Of a DNA stretch of 64,000 bases, positions 10,991 through 23,829 are shown piece after piece. Positions within the stretch are counted from its first letter, which is position 1; every line of letters starts with the position of its first letter. The notes under the pieces are model-generated. The model was given only the letters and a program-made list of their open reading frames with translations. It ran no database searches and was not told where the DNA came from. A program made the translations under genes and the position numbers. The stretch is from Capitulum mitella (taxonomy: Eukaryota; Arthropoda; Thecostraca; Pollicipedomorpha; Pollicipedidae): contig CP099846.1 of NCBI GenBank assembly GCA_030062745.1, positions 6,190,432 to 6,254,431 on the forward strand, read 5' to 3'.

Positions 10991-11240
10991 AGGCCTGTTC
11001 CATTGCTCCTTAGATGAGTTTGGAGGAAGGCAGAACAAATGAGCTTAGAGGAGATATGATTGCGTTGGCCAATGGCCACTTTCAGTAACATCTAACTTCC
11101 CCAAACTTAAACCTGCTCTTGATTTGGAAGAGTCTGGAGGAGTTTGGAAGAGCTCGGAGGAGATTGAGTTGCGAATGGTACAGACTCTGAGGAGTTTTGA
11201 GGAGATCAGAGTAGGTTGGATGAAGTTTAGGAACAGGCCC
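10991..11240. mobile_element. Small MITE with GGCCTGTTCC termini
   Basis: A 250-bp AT/GA-rich segment begins TAGGCCTGTTCC and ends GGAACAGGCCCA, a 10-bp perfect inverted repeat. The interior has several GGAGGAG(T/A)TTGG-like phrases and no open frame. The superfamily is not certain; GGCCTGTT-type ends are seen in PIF/Harbinger elements, but a matching 3-bp target duplication is not evident. Confidence 0.6.
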
Positions 11241-11783
11241 ATTGCCAACGGCTAATTCAAGACGAGCGCCATCTATGAATTTTCTCTGTAACTTGGTATG
11301 ACCGTCGAAGGGGGCGTCATCTATCCAGTTCTTACATTATGCATTAGCGCCACCAAACATAGGCAGCCAACTGACACAGGTCTACCATGCTACGTCTGTC
11401 TAAAACATCAGTTGTGACTTCGCTGACTCGTTCTGATGTACTGCATCATAATTTCTTTTCGATAGCGTTGTTGATTCTTTAGCATTGCCAATAATTTAAA
11501 GCGTATCCAATTCCAACAGTTTCCCACAATCGTCATGCATAAATAGCAGAACAACGCATTCATGGGACATCTCGCCATAACTTCGGCATGATTGCTTGGT
11601 CTATTTTCCACTTTTGTTAGGTAATGGAAGTGTGTCGTTCATACTTGGTGACTTATGATAAAGGGCAAAAAGAATAACTTTTCCGAAATACTCAAAATGG
11701 ACGCATAAGCCGGTGTAGTGCCGATCATTAACGTCCCACGCGAGGCTCGGGTGGGTACGCTGGCAGAGTAATTTCGACGAGAC

Positions 11784-12049
11784 CGTCCCACCCTTGGGCA
11801 AAACGGAGTAGTCCTGGGTTCAGCCCAAGTTAACGCTGCACTCAGTCATGCCACAGCTGAACTTGGGTTAACCCATACAGGCATTACTTGGGCAAAACCA
11901 CTTTTGCCCGAGCTGTGGCTCAGCGCCGGTTTGCCCAAGCATAAGTCCGAAGTGTGCATCTGAGTTCTCGGGAATGCCCAAGCAGAACGAAGTTTAGCCC
12001 ATGTTGCCCAAGTACAAAGTGGGCTCAGCCCGGCCAAATGCTGGCTGGG
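11784..12049. repeat. Cluster of GCCCAAG / CTTGGGC motifs
   Basis: Seven copies of GCCCAAG or its complement (a few one-base variants) occur in about 260 bp on both strands, ending exactly where the 9-kb repeat begins at 12050. The spacing is irregular. It looks like a decayed subterminal repeat region. Nothing else is seen between the MITE and this cluster (11241-11783). Confidence 0.5.
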
Positions 12050-12704
12050 TCTTGCTGCCCAAACCATTCTCAAAAATCACTACATCAGTGCCCATGGAAC
12101 CATCACTGTTCAACTGGAAATGCTCTGAAATGTCTCGCGTCCAAATTTCATCCAGAAATATGCACTTTGAGCGAAGAAAAGTGCATAAATGCGATCTCCG
12201 CATGCTATCATTCACCAATAGCGTAACGCCAGTGTTGCTGCCCACTCCACATTCGATAACCGCTCAGGGAATCGTTCCGAAATGAAATGTTATCGATGGC
12301 TACTTGTGTTTAATATATCGCGTTTCAGTGCCAATGACATGGATGCATTCTGACACCTCAAATTGGCGTAAGCTATAAGCAACGTGGTTCTGCACGCCCA
12401 TCCCATACTAAACATAATCGCAAAGCCAATGAGCACCAAACGTCTGTCAATCGGCTGAGCATACGACAACATACACCGCAAATAATAGACTACTTTCATA
12501 AAAGTATGATTAGCTAGGCTTCCAATACTGCGTTCACTGGCTTTCATGCGTAACTACAGAATAGTGTTCACGCGCCATCTAGTTCTGTGACATAGTCGTT
12601 GATTTATTGATTAGTGGTTGCGCCAATGCCACTCGTTCTGCCCCCTGGCCACACGATCTGGCCAGGGGCACGGGAACTCCTCCACGGTGGGGGGGGGGGA
12701 GGAG

Positions 12705-12746
12705 ATGCTTCCTCCACTGTGGAAAACTCCACAGTGGAGGAAGCAT
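12705..12746. other. Perfect 18-bp stem hairpin
   Basis: ATGCTTCCTCCACTGTGG and its exact complement are separated by the 6-nt loop AAAACT, preceded by a G10 run and a third partial CTCCACGGTGG. In copy 2 (about 22598-22640) the same hairpin has one mismatch. It sits near the left end of the element. Confidence 0.85.
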
Positions 12747-12749
12747 TTT

Positions 12750-13925
12750 GAGTCAGTTCTTCCCAGTCAACGTCTACAAAGCCAATGTGTTAAATTAAAA
12801 AAAAATTGGGGTGCTGCCTCTCTGCCTGTTGTTGCCTGTCGAACGATTCCTCATGCCGGTAGGACTAGCATAGGAGTGTCATTGTCCGGTACGTTATGCG
12901 CTTATCGTTGTCGGAGATGTCGGCGGTTGCGGGTCAGCGGGCGGCCGCTCGGGAGCCGGACTAAGTAGCGCCGTTGAGCTTCAACCACGCTAACGATTCC
13001 GAAGGGATCCAAATGTTTTGATGGCGGATCTCGCAGGACGAGTCGGCTTCCGACGTGGGAGCCGCGTATGTAACTGGCATGCAGATCTTACGTGATTTTC
13101 GTAGGCGCCAGCCGGATATTGCTTACGACCTGCAGGATCTAATCGGAAAGGCAAGACCGGAACACTTCCATCTGCACCGCCGAAGCCTAACTGTCCAATC
13201 CCGACAGCTGAACGAAATTAAAGTAATGGACCCCTCGCGACGCCTCCCACCGGCCTCCTACCGACGACGCTATGTCCGAGTCCCTTTGCCGGGCATTCGC
13301 ACTAAAACTGATGATTGTTTCTCGGATCACTGGAATATTCTGATTCGGTGAATGTTCCAATCTTAATTTCAACGTTCTAGTATTCTATGAGTGTTCAGTT
13401 GGCTCATTTTCACCCGAAGAATATTTCACGAATGTTCGGCAACCGAGCATGCGAATACTCTTGCATGTAGCTACAGAATCTGTAGACAAACATGAGCCAA
13501 TGATACATAATCGAGCGGATGCTAATCGGGGCATTACATAGTGCTATTTTCACTTATGTACATTATTATGGGCGGGAACAATGCTGAGTGACACTGCCAA
13601 GGTATGCCCCTCCGCCCCTCTATTGCCACACGGATCTGCTAGTCATATTTCGTGGGGAGATGAGCCACCTCGAGCATAATCTGCTATTTCCTTCGTATCT
13701 GGCAACGACGGGCAGAGATGTCAGGCCGGTATCAGTCGGGGAGTGACAGATACGCAGCCAGGGGGTCCTAGGGGTCCCACGACCCTCTCCTCTCCGGAAT
13801 GTCTGAAGGGAGCCCACCCCCACCAAGGTAAGAAAATTACTCTTATCGGAGCTATCATCAAAATGTTTTAAGAACATTAAACAAGAGAACGACAAAGAAA
13901 AATATATGGCTCCAAGTCTAAGGAA
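12750..13925. other. Unassigned part of copy 1
   Basis: It includes a frame at 13055-13351 with no family signature, mirrored in copy 2 (about 22953-23250). Copy 2 has a stop in the antisense frame instead. I cannot support a gene here. Confidence 0.5.
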
Positions 13926-13929
13926 GGGC

Positions 13930-14355
13930 CCCTGTTAACATGTAGGATGCCACCTACCTGCCTGTAGGTGCTCCAAGCCACCCTCTAGAGGCCTCCTGCC
14001 GGCTTCTAGGGGCCCCTACGAGCCTTTAGGGCCCCTACTCCCTACCAGCCCGATAGGGGCGACCTGTTGGTCTTTAGGGCCTCCTGCCGGCCTGAGGAAC
14101 CCCTGCCAGCCTTTGAAGGACCCCTGCTGACTTGCGGAGGGAACCTTTATTGTCAATTTGGGTCCCCTGTCGGCCTGTAGAGGCCCCCCACTGGTCGAAA
14201 GGGCTCCCTGTTGGCATGCTGGTGCGTGGCCCCCTGCTGGCCTGTAAGGGCCATCCAAAGGCAGACAGGGGCTCCCTACCGGCCTGTAGGGACCTCCTGT
14301 CAGTATGTGGGGCCCCTGCCAGCCGGCGGGCCCCTGCTGCCCAGGGGGCCCACAT
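13930..14355. repeat. GC-rich minisatellite, copy 1
   Basis: Degenerate units of about 25-33 bp built on CTGCCGGCCTGTAGGGGCCC. Open frames across it on both strands are a by-product of the repeat. The equivalent is at 23830-24255. Confidence 0.85.
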
Positions 14356-14359
14356 GAAG

Positions 14360-17155
14360 TGAGGGACCTACCGCTCGGCGAGTGCCATCCTCCCCCGAAA
14401 TTCTTGGCTAGCTGCGCTCTTGGTTAGTAAAAGTGGACGCTTCTGTAAAGTTCATAGGGCCTATAAGCCCGTTTAAACCGAGTCTTTGATTTTAGTCTAC
14501 TGAGACGGACACAGCGAAATAGCCTTTACCTCGGCACAGGAACTGGCATTGTGTGCGCAATAAGCCTTTGCACATGTCCTGATATTCCATTATCACACGC
14601 ACATTCCAGTCGAAAACGAAGCGAAAAACTGAGGCATTGGGAATCCCTTGCATACCCCATCCTGGTTACACAGCAGCATAGCGCCCTCTGCCCCTTCCCT
14701 GCCTCGGCAGCGCCCGGCCGCCGTCCACCCGGTGCTCGGTGCCGACCGCAGCTAGAAAATCCTGTTACATGTTCATGCATCTGTGAATTAGTCTGGTCTT
14801 AACACGTTGTTCCAATCGCACTTTTCGGGCCAAAATGGCACAAACTTCACGATTTGACTTTTTGACCGGAATATTCGAATGCAACCATCCCCATATTCGA
14901 ATCCTAAAACCTATCCTAATTTTCAGTTGTAATTCGCACACACCAGTGATCCAGACAGATTAACCATTATTGTGCTAGCGAACGCATTAGCGGACTGTAT
15001 TAACGAAAAAAACAAGGAAGAAAGTAAGGACTGGTTTGGCTATGGCGCCACATATCATCTTATACCACTGCTACACGTGCGCCCACAGGTCACACAACAC
15101 ACGACTACCGTGTATATGCATCCTGGAGGAATGTATCCTGACCACTGAATCGAAATACGCAAACCCGAAAGGATTAGACACAGAAGTCAATGCGAACTCC
15201 GTCACCAGTTTTGCGTGATTATGGAGACATTCATCATACACGTCACAAAACATAGACATGCATGAAACTTCATGGATGGAGCATCATATGGCCGCCGTTA
15301 GTTCGACAGCAGAGGGTCGAATGTAGAATGACATATCCACATATTTCCCACAGTGCATGACAACGCGTCGTAAAACGCCCGACTGCGACAATCCATGTAA
15401 CCCATGACTCTCAATGATATGATCACGGAAACAAAATGGCCAGCTCTCAATACATGTCGAGGCGCACGCCAATCAACAGCATGTTGCCGTTTTAAGTATG
15501 TAAACAGCTGCGCGGTTATACTGTCACCATCACTAATCACACTACCGTATCCTGCTTTCAATCCCAAGCTCGGACCGAAGAAGCCGCGTGCGTAGTAACC
15601 AAAGGAGTGCTTCATGGTTCTTGTTTCATTTGGCCTCTGCGAAGCCGTGGACGAACTGCTCGGTCTTCAAGCGTCGACGGCCGGCAGACGTCGACGGCCT
15701 GCCGTCCACGTTTCTGGCCAGCTGGCCAGCCGTCCACAGTTACCCCAACGCATGCCACCGCCGCCGAATAACGACACACACCGTAGTAGAACGCGACGTT
15801 GTCGAGGCATGCCGCACCTGCCCAGGAATGCGGCGTCAGCATATTCAGGATCCTTCAGCCTGAGACACATTACCAGTAATCGGTACGTTACCTCGTAACG
15901 TAGTGCGAGAAACAGCATCCCTTCGGTTGGGATTATGAAGGTTTGAAATTCGCAATGGAATATGACACTGAATAACGGACCTGACCAACGGAAAGGGTAT
16001 TTCGACAGCACATGAAGCCTACAACCGTTTACGCTGCAAACAACATGTTTCCTAACTGATACATTATCGAATCGTTACCGTCCGCGACAGCCGGCTTTGT
16101 TACCACAGATACCGCTTGGTTTCGGCTGGGTAAGACCAAAGAGCCCAGGAGACGTTCCCCTTTCCACATTGTCCCTTTCCTAACTTTCGGAATGAGTGCC
16201 TGTTGCCAGCGACTGCCAAAACGAAGTGTTGTAAAGTCGCCGCCCTCCCTGCTAGGAAAGTGAGACGTAACTTTCAATAAGTGTTAAGGTGGTCTGCATG
16301 TGTTCTGAAGAGCTCATGTCACAGGAGTACTAAATGAACTACACTGTCCCGTGATCAGAGGCGTCTGAAATCAGGCAACAGAAGGCGGGGTCCAAAGCAG
16401 CGACTACATACTCATCTTAGTCCGTTGAAGGTCACAATGAGCCACAGGCACATGGCACCTGCCTGTGAAGTTATCTGTTTTCATTACAAAGGAAATTGTA
16501 TGTTAACCTACCAAATCTGAACTTGCACGAATGCTAAACAAAATTATTTTTCTTCAAAATAATCCGCTATCCTTTATCGCACAGCCAGGAGTGTTCCACA
16601 CCCACAAACCCCGCGAATGGGGTAAAATGACAGGCTTGGTTAAGAAACGTCACAAAGTCGCGGCACTCCCTGCTATGTGCATGGAATACATCTGAAATAT
16701 AAAACAATGAGTGACGGAATGGTTCTTTATAGTACATTTTGGACTACCAAAAGGAATTTAGGAAAGATCCTTGGAGAAAGGACAGCAATGAGACTAAAGC
16801 CCATGCCAAGGTCCACTTTTTACCCCCCGTTCCCACTCCTCTGTTGTTCAAGAAATCGTCCATAATGGTTTCAAACACCGAGCCTGGTGGCGCTGGGGAG
16901 ACACTATTAGTAACATGTATCCCGAGATTCTGGAACGAAGCTGCACAATGTTAATGATTTCATTACATTGCAAACAATGTACATTCCAGCTACAAATGTT
17001 AAATAGATGAACATCCTTTTGCTTTTCCGGACCACGAACGTTACGAAGATCGACAATTCAAAGCAAGCACAGCCCACATATCACTGGGGTTTTCGTCAGC
17101 ACTGTCACGTGAGCCAAGGCCCCATCATTGTTACCCATGCACAATACGCTTGAAA
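14360..17155. other. Unassigned interior of copy 1
   Basis: It has moderately GC-rich patches (14690-14760, 15640-15760 with GTCGAC palindromes). No conserved protein domain is seen on either strand, and every open frame has an equally short counterpart in copy 2. It lies 3' of the transposase gene, within the element. Confidence 0.5.
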
Positions 17156-17159
17156 TCCC

Positions 17160-17540
17160 CAGTGGCCACCCTTGTGCAGAGGGGAGCAAGTCCCCCAGAC
17201 AAGTTCACCACGGCGTATTGATTTGATTTGGTCGGATGCAAACGTCACTGTCAGCGGATGGGGCCTCGTCAATGTCGTGTCTGTCAGTGCAGTCAAACCA
17301 ATACGCCTGACATCCTCGGTGGCCACCCTTGTGCAGAGGGGAGCAAGTTCCCCAGACAAGTTCACCACGGCGTATTGATCTGATTTGGTCGGGTGCAAAC
17401 GTCACTGTCAGCAGATGGGGCCTCGTCAATGTCGTGTCTGTCAGTGCAGTCAAACCAATACGCCTGAAATCCTCGGTGGCCGCCCTTGTGCAGAGGGGAG
17501 CAAGTCCCCCAGACAAGTTCACCACGGCGTAGTGATTTGA
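17160..17540. repeat. 157-bp tandem repeat, about 2.5 units (copy 1)
   Basis: Starts of the TGTGCAGAGGGGAGCAAG phrase fall at 17182, 17339 and 17496, exactly 157 bp apart. Copy 2 has one unit fewer. It lies about 40 bp beyond the stop of the transposase, so it is subterminal or in the 3' UTR. Confidence 0.95.
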
Positions 17541-17580
17541 TTGACATGTGTAAAACAGATGCTAACGCAAAGAAAAAACT

Positions 17581-20500
17581 TCAGATTGGAAAGTTTAATA
17601 CCTCCCGCAGATGTGATTTGTGGCATTCCGACAAGTGGAGACGAACATTGTCAGGTAAAACGATGTGCGCCGAATTGGAATTAATGTTGGGAAACCTAGA
17701 AAGGAGACATGACTTTGAAATGTGATACGACATTTTACTCATCTTTTTGAAAATCGCAACTCGGACAATATCGTTTCCAATCTTTTTTGGGTACTCCCAG
17801 CGCTCCAAATGAGTGAGGACAATATCAAACGGTGGTTTCATAGCTTTATAAACAAATGGCTCCCCACACGTTTTACACTTGTTGGTCTGAGGAGTGCAAG
17901 CCTCAATATAAAATGGCTGATCATTGATATGCAGAGGACGCTTTCTTTTCAGTGGTGGTTTTTGTGAAGGTTTACGGCCAGCAGAGGAAGAGATATTCAT
18001 AGATCTCGTGCAGTTGAAAGCAATGACTTTTGGCTCCATGGTTAAAAAGGCCTTGACGTTTTGTTGTTTCTTGAACAGATTTGGATCCACTATGCATTTG
18101 AAGGCGAACTGCTGGTAAGCACCATGGAGCTTGAAATCACCTGCAAAGTCCAAAGCCCGGATGACTTCATGGTACTCAAACATTACTACATCTTTTACCT
18201 TATCAATGAAGTCGTTTACGTTAAGTTTTTTTGTTGTCGACCACTTGCTGAATCATGCTGTTCACACTTTCAGCTCTGTTGGTTGTAAAATTTACTCCGA
18301 TGATACATTTTAACATTTTATTGAGCTTGTATTTCCTAAAGTACTCTACAAACGTTTTCGCCTTAACATCCATGGCACACCATCTGCTGCAGAGTGAATC
18401 CAGCCTTTCGTGGCACGCAGTTTCATTACTCATGTTTATAAGTCCCGAGGTTTCGTCAAATAGGTCGTGCGTGATAACGTCTACTGTTGTCGTCGTAAGG
18501 ACCGTTGAGCGCAGTTTCAGCAGGATGTTGCGGCGAAAATGAACTCTACAGAGGAAGTGTTTAATCCCCGGGAACGTTACCCGGAAAGGGCTGTACAGGC
18601 GTTCATCGTCATCGGTTCCTAGGGCCCGCAAACATTTGTCGTGCTTTATGAGTTGTCGGATTTTGGAAGCAAAGGCAAAATATGTCTTTTCATCTTTTTT
18701 CGTGTGGACCGTTATAGGTCCGATCGACGTTGGATGCTTACCAGAATCTTTCCTTACCACGCTCAGATTTTCGAAAGAAGACACCGTCACGAAGAAGTCG
18801 CCAAGATTAAAGGTGGTGTCAACGGTTAACACGGCATGACGGGACCCACAGCAGAATCTGTTTAAATTTGTGACCTGTTGATCCGTGTAAAGAAATATAA
18901 TTGGCGTATCCGAAAACGTAACTTCCCTTACAAACCTGACATCCTTGAAATCATTCCGATTTTCAGTTATCACACGGTTCAAAATTTCCAAGTAAGGATC
19001 AGAATAGCGCGTCGTAGTGCGCTGTTCGGCCGCTTTGGATGTATTTTTAAGATACTTGACTTGTTTATGATCCCTCGGAGCTTCGTGAGGTGTTTCCAAA
19101 ACCCTTTTCCGGTACACTCTTTTCGGTGACGTGTCCCTGACCTCGCGCTCTACGTCTCTTAGTATCGTGCATGGCGTCCTAACGTATGGCACGTCATGAC
19201 GAGAATTTCCATGGATATGTTTGGCAGAAGAGATCTGGCCCGCCTATTCAATGAAAATGTCGTAGTCTTTTCCTGTTGCACTTGTCGTAAAAGCAATCAT
19301 TTTCTTGAAATTTGTGTCTGCTGACAGACGATAAATTTTCCGGGTGACAGTCACCACGTCACATTCGGACACCTCACTCCACTTCACTTTGTTGCCCCGC
19401 CTAAAAGAAGTAAAGTAGCCTTTGTGGTGGCCTTTGGGATCACGGCTGCAGTTGCGAATTTCTCTAGTTGCGGGATCGATACAGAAAAGACGTGAGTGCT
19501 GTCCGTAATGACGCCAAGCTCCCAAATCATCTCCGACGGCATCAATTTCATTGCTGTAGGAATGTTCGACACTAAAGGAAGATGACGTCATGATTCTTTT
19601 TGGAACGGTTTTCACTTTTTCAGCATTGGACGGTAGTCCCAGACACACACATCCGATGACCTGTTTGGAATTGGAAAACACGTCATTTTGGTCATTCCAG
19701 ATTGAATCCGCTCGTCTTCTGTTGCCAATTTTACTTTTTCCAGATGGCGCTGATTCCTCCTCTCTTTCAGCAATGTCGGGCATCTCCTCGCCACAGCAAG
19801 ATCCACGTGAGATTCCCTGCCCCGGAGAGTCCGTCCTGCTCTCTTCTCTGTCACGGTCTGGAGCTGTCATGTCCGTCTCTGGGTCAATGTTGTCTCCGTC
19901 GAGGGTCACACACAGAACATTTGAGGTCCAGCGTTCGGCACTATTCGTTGTATCGCTGTTCGTGTCGGTATGAATGATATTGGCGACAGAATCAGTTGCG
20001 TCCATATTGCTATTTTCAAAGGCGCTGGGATATAGAGGTACAAAGTGATTGGGCGCCCAGCCAGCAGGCCCATAGTTTCTGTCCATTTTTAGCGGCGCAA
20101 CGCTGGACCACATGATGGATATGCCATCCCCAGCCACCTGCGTACCTGGCCTGGGGTGGATAAGCTGGTTCATCAGACGACTGCACCAGTTGTCAGAACC
20201 GTGAACTGGAGGGTACACCGATTCGATGTCCCTCCCGATGACGGCAGCGGTGGCATAGATGTGCCACATGCCAGCCCACTTATGATTTCCACGACATCTG
20301 ATGGCTTCCACCATTGGCGGGTCGCAGGTGGCTGAGATCAGTCCCGAGTCCGTCAGTCCTTCGTAGTGCTGGGCATGTAAAACAAGTTCAATCGTGGCTC
20401 TCACACGAATTTCCGTGGCGTACATCTCAGAGTTGGTGATTGCTAATGAGACCGAATTCAAAAGGCAGTTGCCATCCCCAGTTGACGACATGGGCAGTGA

Positions 20501-20734
20501 TTTTGGGCGTTCACAGAGCTGAAGGTAAGCCACGGCTGTCTGGTCCACATTCTGGTTGGGTTTGGGTGTAGACTTCACGTGAAGAACTGGACCATATGTC
20601 CTACATACCTGATAGAAGGCCTTTTTACACTCAGCAAACATCTTTTCAGGTTCCTCAAACTCAGGCCTGCTGAGGTGGTACAGCATAGAACTGAAAAATG
20701 CTTCCCTTTCAGCCATGGCTTGCATGGAATGCAT
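17581..20734 (-). pseudogene. OTU-MULE transposase, copy 1, inactivated
   Basis: Same gene as 27337-30489 with about 98% identical residues. Two lesions separate it into three frames. A Tyr codon is changed to TAG at 19244-19246 (equivalent to residue 497 of the intact protein). A T run of seven at 18226-18232 replaces six, shifting the frame at about residue 836. The OTU motif GDGNC and all three DDE neighbourhoods remain readable. Upstream of the Met at 20734 the frame stays open for 64 more codons because a TGA present in copy 2 is TGC here. This extension begins with a hydrophobic stretch and is probably not translated, since a plausible splice acceptor (TTTTCCAG) lies within it. Confidence 0.9.
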
Positions 20735-21000
20735 GATAGGATGCCAATAATGATAGCAACCACAAGGACTGGAGCTGATCTTACCACGTTGCTGGTTCGA
20801 AAGGACGGGCGATGAGAGGATGAAGGACTCCTGGCTGGAAAATTGCAAATGTAATGTAAGAATAAACTTTATCACAAAAATGAAATAACAAAAAGGGGAA
20901 AACAGGGAAAAGCGTGGCAAATGCAAAAATGCGCCATGACCACTGCATCAACGGTTGTCAGTGTACAGTGGTGCCCATATGACCGAATCGAGAGGACTGG

Positions 21001-21500
21001 NNNNNNNNNNNNNNNNNNNNNNNNNNNNNNNNNNNNNNNNNNNNNNNNNNNNNNNNNNNNNNNNNNNNNNNNNNNNNNNNNNNNNNNNNNNNNNNNNNNN
21101 NNNNNNNNNNNNNNNNNNNNNNNNNNNNNNNNNNNNNNNNNNNNNNNNNNNNNNNNNNNNNNNNNNNNNNNNNNNNNNNNNNNNNNNNNNNNNNNNNNNN
21201 NNNNNNNNNNNNNNNNNNNNNNNNNNNNNNNNNNNNNNNNNNNNNNNNNNNNNNNNNNNNNNNNNNNNNNNNNNNNNNNNNNNNNNNNNNNNNNNNNNNN
21301 NNNNNNNNNNNNNNNNNNNNNNNNNNNNNNNNNNNNNNNNNNNNNNNNNNNNNNNNNNNNNNNNNNNNNNNNNNNNNNNNNNNNNNNNNNNNNNNNNNNN
21401 NNNNNNNNNNNNNNNNNNNNNNNNNNNNNNNNNNNNNNNNNNNNNNNNNNNNNNNNNNNNNNNNNNNNNNNNNNNNNNNNNNNNNNNNNNNNNNNNNNNN
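21001..21500. other. Assembly gap (500 N)
   Basis: Exactly 500 N, so probably an arbitrary-size scaffold gap. It separates the right end of copy 1 from the left flank of copy 2 and prevents any direct view of their junction. Confidence 1.
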
Positions 21501-22065
21501 AAACCACGAGCAATCGACTCAAAATGTCTAGGAATAGTTCGCGTTTGAGTTTTACTGCCTTCCATAAGTTATTAACAAAGATATGGACGGAAACCAAAAA
21601 TGGTCTTGCTGCCCAAACCATACTCAAAAACCACTCAACTAACGTCCATGAAACCATCACCAATCGACTGGAAATGCTCTGAAATGGTTCGCGTTCAAGT
21701 TTCATCGAGAAATATGCACTCTAAGCAGAGAAAAGTGCATAAACGTGAAATTCGGAACCGCTGCACGCTATCACTCACTAATAACGCAACGTCCATGTTG
21801 CTGCCGAAACCATACTCAAAAGGCACCCTATAGATTTTAATGAAACCAGCAGTAATCGATTGCTAGTTCCCAAGAATAGTTCGCGTTTGAATTTTATGAA
21901 CTTTCATATGTTACTAACAAAGACTGGATGGGAGCCAGAAATGGTACCTCTTGCTGCCCAAACCATACTCAAAAATCGCTATATCAGTGCCCATGAAACA
22001 TCACTGTTCAACTGGAAATGCTCTGAAATGTCTGGCGTCCAAATTTCATCCAGAAATATGCACTG
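21501..22065 (+). repeat. Divergent ~150-190-bp tandem repeats at the left end of copy 2
   Basis: The pattern AATCGA(C/T)T...TTCGCGTTTGA(G/A)TTTTA, then an ACTAACAAAGA or AAAAGTGCAT segment, then TTGCTGCCCAAACCATACTCAAAA recurs with block starts near 21511, 21662, 21851 and 22010. Units are 70-80% alike. The last one is shared with copy 1 (from 12050) and, inverted, with 34820-35312. The array probably forms a long terminal repeat of the element. Confidence 0.75.
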
Positions 22066-23829
22066 TGAGCGAAGAAAAGTGCATAAACGCGATCTCCGCA
22101 TGCTATCATTCACCAATAACGTAACGCCAGTGTTGCTGCCCATTCCACATTCGATAACCGCTCAGGGAATCGTTCCGAAATGAAATGTTATCGATGGCTA
22201 GTTGTGTTTAATATATCGCGTTTCAGTGCCAATGACATGGATGCATTCTGACACCTCAAATTGGCGTAAGCTATAAGCAACGTGGTTCTGCACGCCCATC
22301 CCATACTAAACATATTCGCAAAGCCAATGAGCACTAAACGTCTGTCAACCGGCTGAGCATACGACAACATACACCGCGTATAATAGATTACTTTCATAAA
22401 AGTACGATCAGCTAGGCTTTCAATGCTGCGTTCACTGGCTTTCATGCGTAACTACAGAATAGTGTTCGCGCTCCATCTAGTTCTGTGACATAGTCGTTGA
22501 TTTATTGATTAGTGGTTGCGCCAATGCTACTCGTTCTTTTTCGACACGATCTGGCCAGGGACACGGGAACTCCTCCACAGTGGGGGGGGGGGGAGGAGAT
22601 GCTTCCTCCACTGTGGAAAACCCCACAGTAGAGGAAGCATTTTGGGTCAATTCTTCCCAGTCAGCGTCTACAAGGCCAATGTGTTAAATTAAAAAAACAA
22701 AAATTGGGGTGCTGCCTCTCTGCCTGTCGCTGCCTGTCGAACGATTCCTCATGCCGGTAGGACTAGGATAGGAGCGTCATTGTCCGGTGCGTTATGCGCT
22801 TATCGCTGTCGGAGATGTCGGCGGTTGCGGGTCAGCGCGCGGCCGCTCGGGAGCCGGACTAAGTATCGCCGTTGAGCTTCCACCACGCTAACGATTCCGA
22901 AGGGATCCAAATGTTTTGATGGCGGATCTCGCAGGACGAGTCGGCTTCCGACGTGGGAGCCGCGTATGTAACTGGCATGCAGATCTTACGTGATTTTCGT
23001 AGGCGCCAGCCGGATATTGCTTACGACCTGCAGGATCTAATCGGAAAGGCAAGACCGGAACACTGCCATCTGCACCGCCGAAGCCTAACTGTCCAATCCC
23101 GATAGCTGAACGAAATTAAAGTAATGGACCCCTCGCGACGCCTCCCACCGGCCTCCTACCGACGACGCTATGTCCGAGTCCCTTTGCCGGGCATTCGCAC
23201 TAAAACTGATGATTGTTTCTCGGATGACTCGAATATTCTGATTCGGTGAATGTTCCAACCTTAATTTCAACGTTCCAGTATTCTATGAGTGTTCAGTTGG
23301 CTCATTTTCACCCGAAGAATATTTCCCGAATGTTCGGCAACCGAGCATGCGAATACTCTTGCATGTAGCTACAGAATCTGTAGACAAACATGAGCCAATG
23401 ATACATAATCGAGCGGATGCTAATCGGGGCATTACATACTGTTATTTTCACCTATGTACATTATTATGGGCGGGAGCAATGCTGAGTGACATTGCCAAGG
23501 TATGCCCCTCCGCCCCTCTATTGTCACAAGGATCTGCTAGTCATATTTCGTGGGGAGATGAGTCACCTCGAGCATAATCTGCTATTTCTTTCGTATCTGG
23601 CAACGACGGGCAGATGTGATGATGTGAGGCCGGTATCAGTCGGGGAGTGACAGGTACACAGCCAGGGGGTCCTAGGGGTCCCACTCCTCTCCTCTCCGAA
23701 ATGTCTCAAGGGAGCCCACCCCCACCAAGGTAAGAAAATTACTCTTATCGGAGCTATCATCAAAATGTTTTAAGAACGTTAAACAAGAGAAGACAAAAAA
23801 GAATATATAGCTCCAAGTCTAAGGAAGGG

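Larger units (their letters stand above)
12050..21000 (-). mobile_element. 9-kb repeat, copy 1 (OTU-MULE element, damaged)
   Basis: It matches 21951-30755 base for base apart from scattered substitutions (a few percent by eye), one extra 157-bp unit and small indels. The similarity starts at TCTTGCTGCCCAAACCA and runs into the N gap, so the right end is unknown. Contents on the plus strand: a subterminal block, a C/G-rich hairpin (12705-12746), an unassigned region, a minisatellite (13930-14355), about 2.8 kb of unassigned DNA, 157-bp repeats (17160-17540), then the transposase gene on the minus strand. Confidence 0.9.

Noticed and set aside
10888-11400. A mariner element around the small MITE
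   Set aside because: Phrases near 10888 and 11400 vaguely resemble element ends, but I found no inverted repeat longer than chance and no transposase.
13930-14355. Open frames across the minisatellite on both strands
   Set aside because: They follow from short GC-rich repeats and shift between copies 1 and 2. They are not protein-like.
20735-20926. N-terminal extension of the copy 1 transposase with a hydrophobic segment
   Set aside because: Copy 2 has an in-frame TGA there, and a splice acceptor-like TTTTCCAG lies inside it, so it is probably intron or UTR.
20921-21705. Long frames spanning the N block
   Set aside because: They exist only because N positions contain no stop codons.
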